64,000 bases of DNA from Arctopsyche grandis. Its lineage: Eukaryota; Arthropoda; Insecta; Trichoptera; Hydropsychidae. Below the pieces are notes generated by a model, which saw only the letters and a list, made by a program, of their open reading frames with translations, had not been told where the DNA came from and searched no databases. Positions within the stretch are counted from its first letter, which is position 1; every line of letters begins with the position of its first letter. The stretch covers positions 14,370,079-14,434,078 of the forward strand of contig NC_135356.1 of assembly GCF_051622035.1 (NCBI RefSeq). Direction: 5' to 3'. This document shows positions 44,177 to 56,433 of this stretch, piece after piece. The translations under genes were made by a program, and so were the position numbers.

Positions 44177-46985
44177 CATTTTTTTTATTATATAATACAT
44201 GTCATTGTTCTTAAAAGAATACAACAAATACAACTAGGATCACCCAACTTTTTGTATTGTGTTGTGAACAAAAAAAGCCTTGTCGTTTAGCAGACAAGTT
44301 GATAATCTCCAAAAAATCGTTTTAGAGAAGAAATCAAAAAAAATAACAGGAACCTGTCTACAGAAAAATCTCTATATTGAGATTATATACCTTCCATTAT
44401 GATCTCATGTTCATTTGGGGATGAAGAATGAGCATAAAAAATCATTATATCTACTGATGAATTCAGAGATCGGCGTCCAAGTTGCTTTTACCCAAAAAAA
44501 ATGGTTCACTATTATCAACCTTTTTTGCTCTCTTGCTTTGTAGGACAATAGTAATTGACAATAGTAAACCATTTTTGTGGCTAATATCTGCTGATAATGC
44601 ATACATGTGTATGTAAGGTTATTATGTAAGCACATGTACGTATGTACATATATGAAGTCGAAACATTATACTTGTAGTGTACACGTGCATAGGAGATGCG
44701 ATGCAAAGTCTGGTTTTGAAGGGGCACGTGCCAACATAAGGGTTCTACGAAATTATATAAGGGTTAGTGAGTATACCTTGTGGGCTATATAGCTGGCAAA
44801 CCCAATCAGAATGTGGAGGAGGAGGAGAGGATGTTGGAGAGGGGAAGCAGGGCAGATCGAGGGCGCACATTTATTTATCGAGCCAAACCAGTTTCTGTTT
44901 TGATCCTCCTACGCGACGGTTCTCAGAGTCCAGGCGAGAGAGTAAGAATTATATTATACATACTATAGCATATGTAAATATGTATGTATATAGCAGGCGT
45001 GTTAAACTCATTTCGGTTACTGGACCGTTCGTGTATGAAGTTTCACAGTGAGGATGCGCCAGCTAGTCACTCCTCCCCGAAGACCAGTTCCAAGCAAAGA
45101 TTTTCGCGAATTATTTGGTTCCATACTTGATAGTGGTAGCATTTTTTAAAAGATTAGGCAGTACCAGGCGGAGACTGGTACTTGCACATTTATCATCTTA
45201 TTTCAACTAATTTCATTTTGTTTGTTTTTGAGTACACTACGGGCAATTCTCCAACATATTGCCCGGCATATCACCATCTACTACAGATTGTCCGACACAT
45301 TTGCTGAAACTTGTACACTCCCGACCATTGAAGCCTACACACACATGTACAGATGTACAGGGTGGAATAGAAAGAGTGCCTCGATTTCAGATTGGCGTAG
45401 CAGGGAGTGTGGTTGGGGTAGAGGAGTGGTGAGGGTGTCATTTGAAAGGTGGGGTTATGCAGTTTTTAGTTGATGCCATGGCTTTATCGGGTCAGTGCCG
45501 TGCTTTTATTGTGGAAGAGTTAATTAAAAATGGTTCAAATGATCATTTCGTATTAAATAGTTTATTAAAAAGGAAATCTACGGGCCTCAGTTTGCCCGAC
45601 CTGCCATATACGTATAGTTAAAATGCATTATATGCACATTCATATGTATATGCATATGTACTCGAAGAGCGATGTTTATAAAACGGTCTTCTCGGTAGCG
45701 ATTTCGAGGCTCGAAAATGGGTCGTTAGGCATTCATCACAACGGTTAAAATGCCGATCATCGTAAAAGCAAACAAACCCATTACGCGCTAATTGAAAGAC
45801 AGAAGAAAAAATAAGGTAGGAAGAAGAAGACACGATGAAGTGGAGCATGTTCTTAATTCTGTCGCCACTTAAGAATCTACAATATAACGTAAGCAATGGG
45901 ATTTTCAACATACATACATACACTTTGACATGTTTGATATACGGGCAATTCACCGTCTACATTGTAGAGATGTGTACATTGTAGGAAGAATGTTTTATCA
46001 TATGGCATCTTCAATTGAAGTGGAGAGTGTATGGAATTGCCAGATATGTATGCTTTAAATAAAATGAGATGACTCATGTAATATGTAGGTGCCAGCATAC
46101 TTTTGCTGCTGAAGTACAGGTTGCGGCATGGAAACTTCAAGAGTGACGTTTATGTTGACACATTTTCATCAAATCATAATCAAACGACACATGCTGATGG
46201 AGTAGAATGAAGATGTACATAAGAGTTGAAATCCGTTACCTGTCAAGCGTAGCGGATAAGGTGTTAAGAAATTGTGTTGCAGTTTTCATTACTTCTGTAG
46301 AAGACATAAAGGACAATGTGTTGGACATGATGAACTTTTATTTCTAGCAATTCAGTATAGAGTAGAACAAGCTAAATACATTTGTCTAATTCAAAGGAAT
46401 ATCGAATCAAATCTTGCCAACAATAAAAGGAATAGAAATAGTCAAATATATCTTGTCACTTTTACTAAAATTCAAAGCCAGGACTTCTTAAATATAAGTT
46501 CAGATTTTAAAATGTGTAGAAAAAGATTGGTGTGAGAGTAGAATGAAGAAAGGAGTTAAAACGCAGAGTTACGATCAGCGTGTTTTACTATTAGGCTCTT
46601 TTGAAATATTTAAATCTATACCTGTTGTATCGGTCATTATGTTTTTATAATTGTATATTATTTTGTTTACTAATAATACAAAAATAAAACATTTTCACCT
46701 AGTGGCGTGGGCGGTATAGATACAATTAAAAGTATATATATTTAGCATTGAGCGATTTCAACAATTGATTCGGATAAAATTGAAACATTCAAAATATATA
46801 ATATTAAATATGTATGTACATATTATAAACACAATGAACAAATCAAGTTCTATTTATACTGATCATCAGCAGAACTTTCACTGAGATTAATTCTTCTGGC
46901 TTCGGTTCAAGGCGATTATCATTGCTTGTACTAATCCTTAATGATTAATGTATTTGGTGTAGTACTCGATTGTACTGACATGACC
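44177..46985. other. Spacer, no supported gene
   Basis: Mostly AT-rich. A GGA-rich patch at 44810-44870 and scattered GC-richer bits at 45000-45100 and 45360-45460 carry no convincing exon. Confidence 0.4.
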
Positions 46986-47024
46986 TGTCGACTCTTTGAT
47001 AGTTCTGCACGCACTTTTTTACCG

Positions 47025-47170
47025 TTCGTAAATTTTCAAATCTATTAATGTGCACGCACCGACCCAATGATTGACGACCACGGTGATGATGATGATGATG
47101 ATGATGACCGAAAGGAGAAGAAACGTGCGGATGTTGACCGAAACTCTTCGATCAGAACGTGCTTTTGTCG
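47025..47170 (-). CDS. Candidate membrane-segment exon, unassigned
   Basis: The minus strand reads RSDRRVSVNIRTFLLLSV, a run of seven isoleucines encoded by an ATC repeat, then TVVVNHWVGACTLIDLKIYER, with a possible donor CG|GTAAAA near 47020. The hydrophobic stretch of about 20 residues after basic residues would make a signal anchor. There is no in-frame ATG in the clean part, so it would be an internal exon, or chance openness over a GAT microsatellite (47080-47107). No family recognised. Confidence 0.25.
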
Positions 47171-47588
47171 AATAGAATTTTGAATGACTCAATCGGTTCA
47201 ATGATCAATCATGCTTTGATAAACGGGTTCGGCCAAAGCGATGATCTTCATATGCCACGACGGTATTTAAATAATTTCCGTGTTGAAATTGAGAACGTTT
47301 CCCCAATCAATTTCAGTAACTATTTTTTATTAATTAAGTAAAAATAAAACATAACTCTCCTGCAAATGTGATACCGTAATCTACATATGTATATTTGTTT
47401 AAAAAATCACACTCGTAACATTACATAAAAAAATGTCACAAGCCGCGAAGGTTATCATTTTTACTGCAATAAAATTGTTTTGTCTTCCAAAACTCAACAC
47501 GCCAATACAACACCAATACTAATCACAATCGGCACGCGAATTTGACACTAATGACACCGAACACAAGGAGGATGTTAGATCAGCGAGT

Positions 47589-47625
47589 AATCGCCACTAC
47601 GGTCACCTTGACCGTAGTGGCGATT
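47589..47625. repeat. Perfect 17-bp palindrome with 3-nt loop
   Basis: AATCGCCACTACGGTCA (47589-47605), loop CCT, then the exact reverse complement (47609-47625). The GC-rich stem would form a stable hairpin; it is not followed by a T-run. Confidence 0.9.
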
Positions 47626-48419
47626 TTATTATATTTTATGTATATTAAAGCGAAAAATACGCAGTTTCGCGCCAGGGTCATGCGAATGTATGTATGTATG
47701 TAGTACACATTACAAAGAGAGTAAAAAATAAATAAATCAGTGAAATATAAACAAAAAGAGGTACAAATGTTTAGTCAATCAAGTTCACCAGAACAATTGC
47801 ACACACCCTGCGGCTTCCGCTCGACCTCATTGTTCTCATCACTCTGTTTTTGAATTTGTTAAAGCCTACATCATCACGGTCAGCGATCGCCGATAAATAT
47901 ACAAAAAAAGTACACACGTATGGTTGTATATGTGTGGTGTGATCAAAAAATTCCGTGAACGTAAAGATGTGTTTCCACAGTCCGCGACGTGTGGCACAGG
48001 TTGCCGAGTTGATTTATTTGAAATTTTGCAAACATAAACACGACTTTACGACAATACTTAAGTTGAACTCCCTTCCCACAGTCATTGAATCGTCAGTGAA
48101 GTTCATAGAAGCTATGCTGTACATATTGTATCTGTTTACATGCTTATCATATGTATCAAATAATCAACATTCAGTTCTCGCTTATGACTAGAGATAGGCT
48201 TCTCGTCAGGGCTATTGTAAAATAACAATAGACCGTTCCATCAGTGTTAAAAATCAAGAGGGCAAAAAAACATTATTTTTCTAAGAAATGAGAAATAGTG
48301 CCCCCTGGTGACTCTAGTCATTGCTATCATTTTTATTACGAATAAAAATTTTATTTAAAATTAGCCATGACAGGCATAAGAACATTATATGATATTAACC
48401 ATCAACATTAGTGGTATAC

Positions 48420-48575
48420 GTATATTAACAACTGATAGATCACGGGTTCGATGCCTTGTTTGCCAATTTATCTGATAAATTTATATATATAGTACATATA
48501 AACGAATTTGTCCATAAGGGCAATCTTGTAATGATACCATGTCAAAAAAAATTTTCAAATAAAAAAAAAATTACA
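48420..48575 (+). mobile_element. tRNA-derived SINE fragment
   Basis: B-box-like GGTTCGATGCC (48445-48455), then 'tttgccaatttatctgat', a truncated middle and a 3' end 'gggcaatct-gtaatgata' with an A-rich tail. Internally deleted. Confidence 0.5.
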
Positions 48576-48867
48576 TTTTGCATCCTTGGCGGTACACCAG
48601 TTCACTATTAACCAGTGGCGACCATAGATATATAATACACATAGATGGGCCCTGACGTGTGATTTTAGTCGGAGATCTTGTCTTCACTAACTGAGGGGTG
48701 CGGGGGGTTTGACTAGCGGGGAAGTTGGGGAAAAAAAGGTTTTTTTCCCTACGACGCAGCGGTACCTACCTACCTACTGAGAGAAACTGTGCATGTGCCA
48801 TGTATTTTGCATACGCCAAAAGGGAGACCAGTATAAAGCGTGAGGGCGGATCTAGTGTATTATACAT

Positions 48868-49054
48868 CAATGATGGCGACTCATCCATATGGGCTGCGGA
48901 GCTGCAGCCCTCCCAGTATAGTACACATTCGTGCTCTTTCTGTCGTCCATATGGATGCTATTTTTATTTGAATTTGGTCATTGGTATTGTCAATGAGCTA
49001 CTACAGCCTGATCTTTGCACCCCACCCCCCCTTTGAATAACTCCGTGCCATCAC
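48868..49054 (+). mobile_element. hAT MITE (CAGTGGCGGCTC family), copy 4, decayed
   Basis: The body 'catatgggctgcggagctgcagccctcccagtatagtac' and 'caatgagctactacagcctgat' match the other copies, including the internal duplicated block. The ends (ATGGCGACTC..., ...GTGCCATCAC) are eroded and no target duplication is clear. Confidence 0.7.
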
Positions 49055-50784
49055 TAATATTAACCGATATAGTTGAACCAATCTAGCATGAGACTTACGA
49101 AAAATTTACATGCTATCGCATTCTACCCCCACTCGACCCGCAATGGCCAATTACATTTCGTTTCATTTTCGCATTGAATTTTGGTCAAGAAATACAACAT
49201 TGTTCCTGCGTATAGCGGTCGGTAGAATTTGACTTTTATTTTTTGTAAATTTTGAGTTCGTGTTTTGTATTTATGTACATAAATAAAATTTTAATATAAA
49301 ATACATAAGTTGATATTATTAATTTATTTATGGAATACGTATATATTTTATATTAATAGAAATTTATATTTTTTAGACGATAAAAGTAATTGTCAACCTC
49401 ATGTTATGGACGGCAAAACTTGCAGTAATATTATTTAAGACCTTGCATTGAATTATATTGTAATATTATATAGTTAAATAAGAAATAATTTAATAAAAAT
49501 AAATAAAATATTCTACGTCCTTTCAATGTTAAAACACATTGCACGAATGCGACAGCATGCCTGGTTCTCGGAAATCTCACGCTATATCGGCTCGATTATA
49601 GCTACGCATATGAGTATTATGCGTGAGTTAAGTTATAATGTATCAGTTAAATCTCTATATATTATATGTGGATGTGATCACTGCATTTTTTTATTAAGCT
49701 TTTGTTGGTATTATAGATGATTTCACCGATACGAGATTCAACGAGTCATCATTGGGAACCAGAATGTGTATGCAAATGGTAAAGCCGCAAAGGAAATATG
49801 TTAAACTGTGGCTATCACACGCTATGTATCTATCTATCAATATATTATGCCACTTTATAAACTACATAAATATAATATTTAAGTACATATAGTATCATGA
49901 CGATAAGATTTGCGGTTAAATAGTAGCATCATTTCCCACACGTCGATTACGCTAAGTGTGCTTAAACCGCAAAAGAAATGAGATTAAAATTATAAATATT
50001 CGCAAAAAGTCATGAATATAAACGATGTCATCACATTTTGATGACGATTGTGAATTTTTAATAAACATCCGCCGGCTTAAAGTGTACAATAGTGTCGACG
50101 AAAAACCGTATGTATACAATCTCTTGTCGTTTGAGCGCGAAAATTCGTTTCAAAATTCGAATGCATTTTCGAGAAAAATTCGGAAAATTCGATAGCCCAT
50201 TTTCGATATGTTACATTTTGTTTAATATCTGGCATTTAAATATTGTTGAGAAATGTTAACTATTGATAATACAATTAAGCTACATAAAACATCTGAAGAG
50301 ATCGAACATTGTTTCGTCAAGATATACTAAAGGTATAAAGAATTGTATGTATTTGTTACAGTAAATCGGAATTCCACAGTGAAATTATACTTTCACTGGT
50401 AGAATTGATATGACTCAGTCCGTGAAAGCACATAAATCAGGACATTGAAAGCGTGCCGTCAACTTGGATACTAGATCATAACAGCACCAATTAGAAGAAG
50501 GGACCGAGGACTGTTCAATTTATTTAAAATAGGGCATTCCATTCAGGAATCAGGTTCCCATATGAAGCTGTATTTGAACAAACTGCAAAAGTTGGCCTAA
50601 CATAAATTTACAATTTGATGTAATTAAACATGTATACACTGAAGATATCGAAATGGCGAATGTAGAAAGAAGGAGACATTATTAATAGAATTAAATGTAA
50701 AGTATTCGGAATATGATATCCCTAAAAAGCCAATGAAAGTACTTTCATTGCTAGTATGAAATCACTGAAACATATTAATCAGCA
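49055..50784. other. Spacer, no supported gene
   Basis: AT-rich, no recognisable exon or repeat. Confidence 0.4.
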
Positions 50785-51035
50785 ACAAGGTTAATGGTTA
50801 GTGTGAAATACTTTTTACTGAGGGGTCATGGGTTCAATCGCTGACCTGGTGTTACTGACCAGACCTTGGATATACGTATGTATGTACATATTTGACGACA
50901 GGTCGATCGTTTCGTATCAGAATTTGCCAATTTATCCAGTTTCATTGTTGAAACGGTTCCGACAAATTGGCAACCTAGTCCCATTGCTTTCAAATTTGAG
51001 TTTCTAGCATCTCGGATTTGTTGATTATTAGTAAT
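50785..51035 (+). mobile_element. tRNA-derived SINE, family A
   Basis: B box GGTTCAATCG (50831-50840), then 'gtcgatcgtttcgtatca', 'atttgccaatttatcc', 'gaaacggttc' and 'agcatctcggatttgttga'. Confidence 0.65.
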
Positions 51036-51039
51036 ACAA

Positions 51040-51267
51040 TGTGAATTTCCAACTCAATTTACTAGTCAAATGACGTTTTCACGAAAACCTAACCTTTCCA
51101 TCTAATCTGGTACTAATTACGGAATATATTCCAACTAGTTATAATATATTACAACTGAAAACACAGTTCACCTAATATATAACGGTAGTTTGTACCAGTT
51201 TAAGTGGAATATATTTCGACTATTCAAAATATATTACAACTGGAAGATACACTTCAACTGTAACATA
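51040..51267 (+). mobile_element. Truncated MITE of the GTTACAGT family (R8)
   Basis: Shares 'tgacgttttcacgaaaacctaacct', 'ttccaactagtta-aatatattacaactg' and the end 'ggaagatacacttc-act-taacat' with 58252-58741. The left terminus is missing. Confidence 0.6.
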
Positions 51268-51269
51268 TG

Positions 51270-53276
51270 TATACATATAAGTAAATGAAATCCTAAATCA
51301 AAAAACAAATAGAACTAAATCCAAACAAAAATAAGTATAGCACTACCCAAAACTGCAATAATAGACCGATATGAATGGGTCATATCTACACACATTGAAA
51401 AAGTCTATTGTCGTTGGATTTTGTAGAACTCAGGTATATTGGCATTGACATTTTTGAGATAAATAAATAAAAAGATATGTACTTTTGAGAACGGAATTTT
51501 ACGTTAATGAATGTATGAACATATGTACAAGAATTTTAAGTATTGTAATATAAATATTCAAAATATAACGTTTTTAAAATTATAAAATGCCGTTGTTTCG
51601 TCAAAAGGGTTATTTCAATTCAAGTAGGAAATCAAAGTCCAACAAATTAAAACTGATTGGCCGCTAGGCGTAGGACGAACTTGGGACAAGGAACAGTTTA
51701 CATTAAAGTTATAGAATCGATGGGAATATAACAGTATATACATAATCTATTATGTAAACGATTCAAACTATAAAACAGTTGAATTATAATTACCATGAAG
51801 TTTCAGTGAATTCATATCATTAGGTATAGTCACACTTTCGCTACGGAAAATACGGTTAATGCGGAATAATACGGAAAATGCACTAAATTACATTGAATAG
51901 TAGCGCAGTTTCAACAAGTCCTAATTTTCAAAGGGTCTCAAAAATAACTTACGCAATAGAATTCCACAAAAAAAGGTTAGCACCATCGGAAAACATACAA
52001 ATGTCCCTTGACGCTTTTTTGTGAAATTCTATTGCGTTAGTCCTCCTTGAGTATCTTTGAAAGTTTGGATGTCTCGAGAGTGCAACTATCACGAGTGCAT
52101 TTTTCCGGTCACCGGAAAATACATACTCACGGACCCTTATTAGTGAAATTATAATTCAAACTTGAGATTATTTTATAGAATGATTTAATTATTTAATAGA
52201 ATTTGTATTTGGACTATCAAATCACTCGAATTGAACTAAATTAATATGAGCCATACAAATCATCGGTGTTTTGTTCAATATCTGGGTCACTATTAAAAAA
52301 CCACGCAAGAATTCATTAAAAAAATAAAATAACCGAAATTACTATTAATGATATGTGCCTGAAAAATTTTCAACAAATGATGTTGTGAGTCGATTTTAAC
52401 TCTTTGCGCTCGGAATTTATTTCTCAAGTTTGAGTTTTGTTAGCTCGGAATAAAATTTGTGATTTTACGTTTTTTAATTTTGTGATTTTACAACATTTTT
52501 TCACAAAAAATTATTATGGGACGTCAAAACATATATCTTTTACAACACGATACAATTTAAAATTGTTACATTAAGAAGACAGTTTGAGAATAATTCTAGG
52601 AAAATCAAATATTTCGACCACTTTCTTTCAGTTTCTGTTTTTGAAAACCAAAATATCGCTTTACAATGCAATGAGAAACACTGAATCTTAAAAAACAGAC
52701 CTAAAACACAGATGAAACTGTTCTCAAGGATTCACCTGTTGATTTGGGATGGTAAAAAATATACTTTTAACTTAAAAAAATGGGTTTGAAGTTCGTGTCG
52801 AGCTGAACTCGACATACGAGTACAGAGTTTGCTTAATCATATCGAGCCCAGTTCGACATACGATTGGAAAGGGTTAACTATGTACATACACACATAGGCG
52901 TAGTTTAGTTTCGTTTGATAGATGTCAACTTTAATTTTGTATTTTAATATAACAAAAAGACTTTTTATTTAACATTTTAGAGCATTTATTTACGAATCAT
53001 TCGCATCTCTAACATTGAGAAGCGAGTTTGTAATAATATTGTTAAATCCATACTCAATACCCGAGTTATAGAAAACCCGAGAAATTATAATTACCTTTTA
53101 TGAATTATACATATGTAGTTTAAAATATAAGTTGTTGATACACATCCAACTTGTACAAAAAAGTGATTTATAAAGCAATGAATAAGTCTGGAGCATCTAC
53201 CTGACATTGAAGAGTACTAAATACATATTTTGATTCGGTAACTTTATAGTCGTTAGTGCGTTTGCACGTTTCGCAG
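51270..53276. other. Spacer with one notable hairpin
   Basis: No gene seen. Arms at about 51947-51974 and 52012-52038 ('acgcaatagaatt-cacaaaaaa-g' and its inverse) would form a stem of about 25 bp with few mismatches around a 37-nt loop. Outer sequences are only weakly inverted, so a MITE is possible but not shown. Confidence 0.45.
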
Positions 53277-53425
53277 CATTTCTAGAGCGTCAATTCGCCA
53301 GTAGGCGGTCCTGGTCTGTCTCCAGATCCTCAACCCGAAGACCACCTCTTCGAGAACCGACAACGCCCACTTTGCGCGTTAATGAAACAATCGAGCCGGA
53401 GGAAAATTGGACCATCCTCAATTCG
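53277..53425 (+). CDS. Candidate coding exon, Ser/Arg-rich, unassigned
   Basis: Bounded by a TTTCGCAG acceptor (53271-53276) and a TCG|GTAAGG donor. The frame is open across all 149 nt, ending in phase 0, with a two-base overhang at the start. It reads FLERQFASRRSWSVSRSST, RRPPLREPTTPTLRVN and ETIEPEENWTILNS. Basic/serine-rich sequence (possible phosphosites RRSWS, SRSST) passes into an acidic segment. High GC with coding-like third positions. I do not recognise the family and see no neighbouring exon nearby, so it would belong to a long-intron gene. Confidence 0.45.
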
Positions 53426-53720
53426 GTAAGGATTCGTATTTGTTTGTACGAGACACTCGTAAACGACACGTATGTGGTGCAACGACCGTAACGCAATATC
53501 GAGATTTTTAATGAATATCGTTTCGCTTGAGCTATTATAGTACTTGTTTTATATTCCATGTATATGTATGTATTGATGCTTGAATGAATCGTGCATTTGA
53601 AAGATGATACCTTTTTATTTTATTGCATATCAACACAACGAAATTTCATTAGATGACATGTGAATGCGGTTGAGTGTATCTTAACTTGAAAAAGTCTGAA
53701 ATATACATATTTGCATATTA

Positions 53721-53760
53721 TCATTGTGAAATATCGACAAATGTCGATATGTCACAATGA
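53721..53760. repeat. 18-bp-arm hairpin
   Basis: TCATTGTGAAATATCGAC (53721-53738) and GTCGATATGTCACAATGA (53743-53760), with one mismatch and a 4-nt loop. Too short for a typical microRNA precursor. Confidence 0.8.
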
Positions 53761-53914
53761 CAATTAACGGTTTATTTAAAAAAAATACAATAGAGACCAA
53801 TTCGTTATTTTGATAGTTCTGCGTTGCTTCAGCGTTATTCTGACAGTTCTGAAATGAGCAATTTCACGAATTATGTACATATATTACATAACGCATATGT
53901 ATGTATGTATGTGC

Positions 53915-54690
53915 ATGGTGATCCGACAAAGCCGCGCACTCCATTGCCGCGCCAAAACTACAAAATTTAATAAAACAGAAGTTCTTTTTACGAGATAAAA
54001 GGATAGAAGAAAAAAGATCTATTTGAAAAAAATTGAGTAGCACTGGTACGGAAGATTCGTTATCTTTAACTTTATGCAAAAATACAGCTATTTTAAAGGT
54101 TCAAAATAATGAACAGAGCATCGGACGTATTAGGCTAAAACTACATCCGTCATACGGGTTCATGACGATCTCACGAAAATTTAATTTTGCCGTTTATCGC
54201 CATTTACTGTATATTCCATTATAAAGATTGTATTTTTAGAGGTATAGAATTTTAAAATGAAAATCCTTGATAAAGGCCATGGCTTTATTGAAAGATAATG
54301 CTATGCCGTTATTGTTTAAATATGATATCGGACATATTTATAATATATTATATATCTGGCAGGAAGTCCAATTTTCAGCAGCTGGGGCCATATATCGGCA
54401 ATAACGCGGCGAAGGCTTCCAAGCAGTCCACCGTCTCGGGTTTATCGGCTTATCGACTTCACATATTACCACATAAAATAATAATAAATTTGCACTATTT
54501 GCAAGCGTTGTTTTGGCGTAAGTCTATTCATGGTGAAATAACAAACCAAATGAACATAAATCAGCTGTCAGTTGTCAAATTGGATTTCGCTGGAAAAAGT
54601 GTTGTCAACTCGAAAAATAAACGTCTAAAAAACAAAACACTTTTCAGTTCGGCACAGCATCGTCATGCGCGGCTTTGTCGGGGTGTCATT
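53915..54690. mobile_element. Possible DNA transposon remnant with 16-bp inverted ends
   Basis: CCGACAAAGCCGCGCA (53923-53938) and TGCGCGGCTTTGTCGG (54666-54681) are perfect inverted repeats about 760 bp apart. Short plus-strand frames inside show no transposase motif. The target duplication is not identified. Confidence 0.5.
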
Positions 54691-55155
54691 TATGTACATA
54701 TGTATATGTATAATGACTAGTCTTGAGCTTAAATTGTTTGTATAAAATTATATGAGATAGAATGCACTATGAGTGGCTCGACACTGCGCTTCAAAGTTAC
54801 CTTTTGTAACAACTCTGATATGCTGCGCTCCGTCGCTGCAGTGCACTTTCGCCTAATGCGGTTAGACTTTCAGGCGGTCAATGGATGCTTTTCAAATAAA
54901 AAAATAGACCACTCCATTAGTCCTCAAAGCAAGAGAGCAAAAAGCATACATCGAACGCCGATTTCTGATAATAAAATACATATGTAGATAAAAAATCTTT
55001 TTTTTTATTTCGCAATAAAAATAAGCAGAAAAAATTTTTATTATATAATTTTGTTTTGGATTAACATTTTAATTACATACATGAAATTGCCCTTTCAAGC
55101 GACACGTAATTTGGTATTTAATTTTTCTACATATTGTGGTAATCACACAGCGTAA

Positions 55156-55328
55156 CCTATTATGCTGTAGATTAATATTAGAATAATATAATACTATGAT
55201 TACTAACCAAATTAAATTAAATTGTAAAATAGAAAATGATCAGTAGATCAGTAGATATTAAAATAGATATAATATGTATTGTGAACATAATTTCGTAATA
55301 ATAAAAAGCATTTAAAAATCAAAAAAAA
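55156..55328 (+). mobile_element. Jockey-like element, 3' untranslated tail only
   Basis: Nearly identical to 28897-29062 (the tail of the pico-intron copy), ending in an A-rich run. Flanked by the exact 11-bp duplication ACACAGCGTAA (55145-55155, 55329-55339). A strongly 5'-truncated insertion. Confidence 0.9.
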
Positions 55329-55811
55329 ACACAGCGTAATCGATAGCTGATCCAACAGCTTACTCACCAAATGAAGGGAAAAAACGAAAAGTAATAGTAT
55401 TTGTTCAGATAAAATCAACAAATTCTGACTAATTTCGGATCATACATATCATATCGTCAAAATGTGAAGTCACTATTGAAGTCCAAGACCTTTCAGTCTT
55501 GAATCAACGAATAACTACAGTTAATATAATATTTTGGTTTAATCACTTTATTTCCGGTTTGATTCTTCAACTGATGATACATATATGTACATATGAGTGT
55601 ATATGTCGATGGTGAAATTTTATTCAAGAGAGAGTTAAAAGTGCATGCAATGCAAAATCAGTACTGCTTCACATTGGATTGAACAGTCGGCGTCACCTGG
55701 ATCTGTTTCAGAATGTTGAATTGAAATATTATTGTATCTAGATTGCAATCCTTCATACGCACTTACATAAATACATATTTACATACATACATACATATTG
55801 CGGGAGAGGAA

Positions 55812-55874
55812 ATGAGTCGTTCGCAGACACTTTCAATTCATCTATTTTTGATAGCGTGTGTCCCCAGTTTCACC
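55812..55874 (+). CDS. Candidate first coding exon with signal peptide
   Basis: ATG at 55812 (AGGAAATGAG context) opens MSRSQTLSIHLFLIACVPSFT, exactly 21 codons, ending at a consensus donor ACC|GTAAGT (phase 0). A basic/polar start, a hydrophobic core (IHLFLIACV) and small residues after it make a plausible secretory signal. No following exon was found; it could begin a gene running rightward with a long first intron. It is short enough that chance is a real alternative. Confidence 0.35.
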
Positions 55875-56227
55875 GTAAGTACAAATTTAGAATCCCCATC
55901 ATTTTGTCGCTTGTACATTACATACATGTATATACATATGTACCTACATATGTATGTTTTACGACGTGGTACATGGAAGTGGGTATTTGTGGGCATAGGA
56001 CACACATGCAACGCCATCCCATAACCATATGTCGCGCGATAGACCAAGATACTATCTCGGAACAAGCCGTACGTTACCGCAAAAGCCGGAACAATTCATA
56101 GATTTTGCCATGAAGATTGCTAGATCAACTAAAATACTTTGGGGACTTATTTAAATGCGCATTTATCGTAAGCATTTCATAAAATTTGTGAATTTCATTT
56201 AAAAATATAAATGTACAATTAAAATAA

Positions 56228-56433
56228 TCTGATATATAATTTCGAAACAGACTTTGTATTTATGTATGTTTATTTGGCTCTTAAAATCCGTGACGTACAA
56301 TTTAATAAAAAAAACAAATGAATATTCTAATAAATTTAAATAAAATAAACTTAATAAAATGTTTACTATTAGATTGACCATGTTAAAGCGGTACATATTA
56401 AAAATACCGAGCGAAGCCGGGTAAAAAAATTAG
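56228..56433 (+). mobile_element. Helitron-like element, copy 7
   Basis: A|TCTGATATATAATTTCGAAACAGACTTTG at the 5' end and ACCGAGCGAAGCCGGGTAAA-TTAG|T at the 3' end. 206 bp. Confidence 0.7.

Noticed and set aside
47955-48191. 78-codon plus frame starting near 'aagatgtgtttccac'
   Set aside because: It reads plausibly in part but has no splice support or family match, so it was left unannotated.
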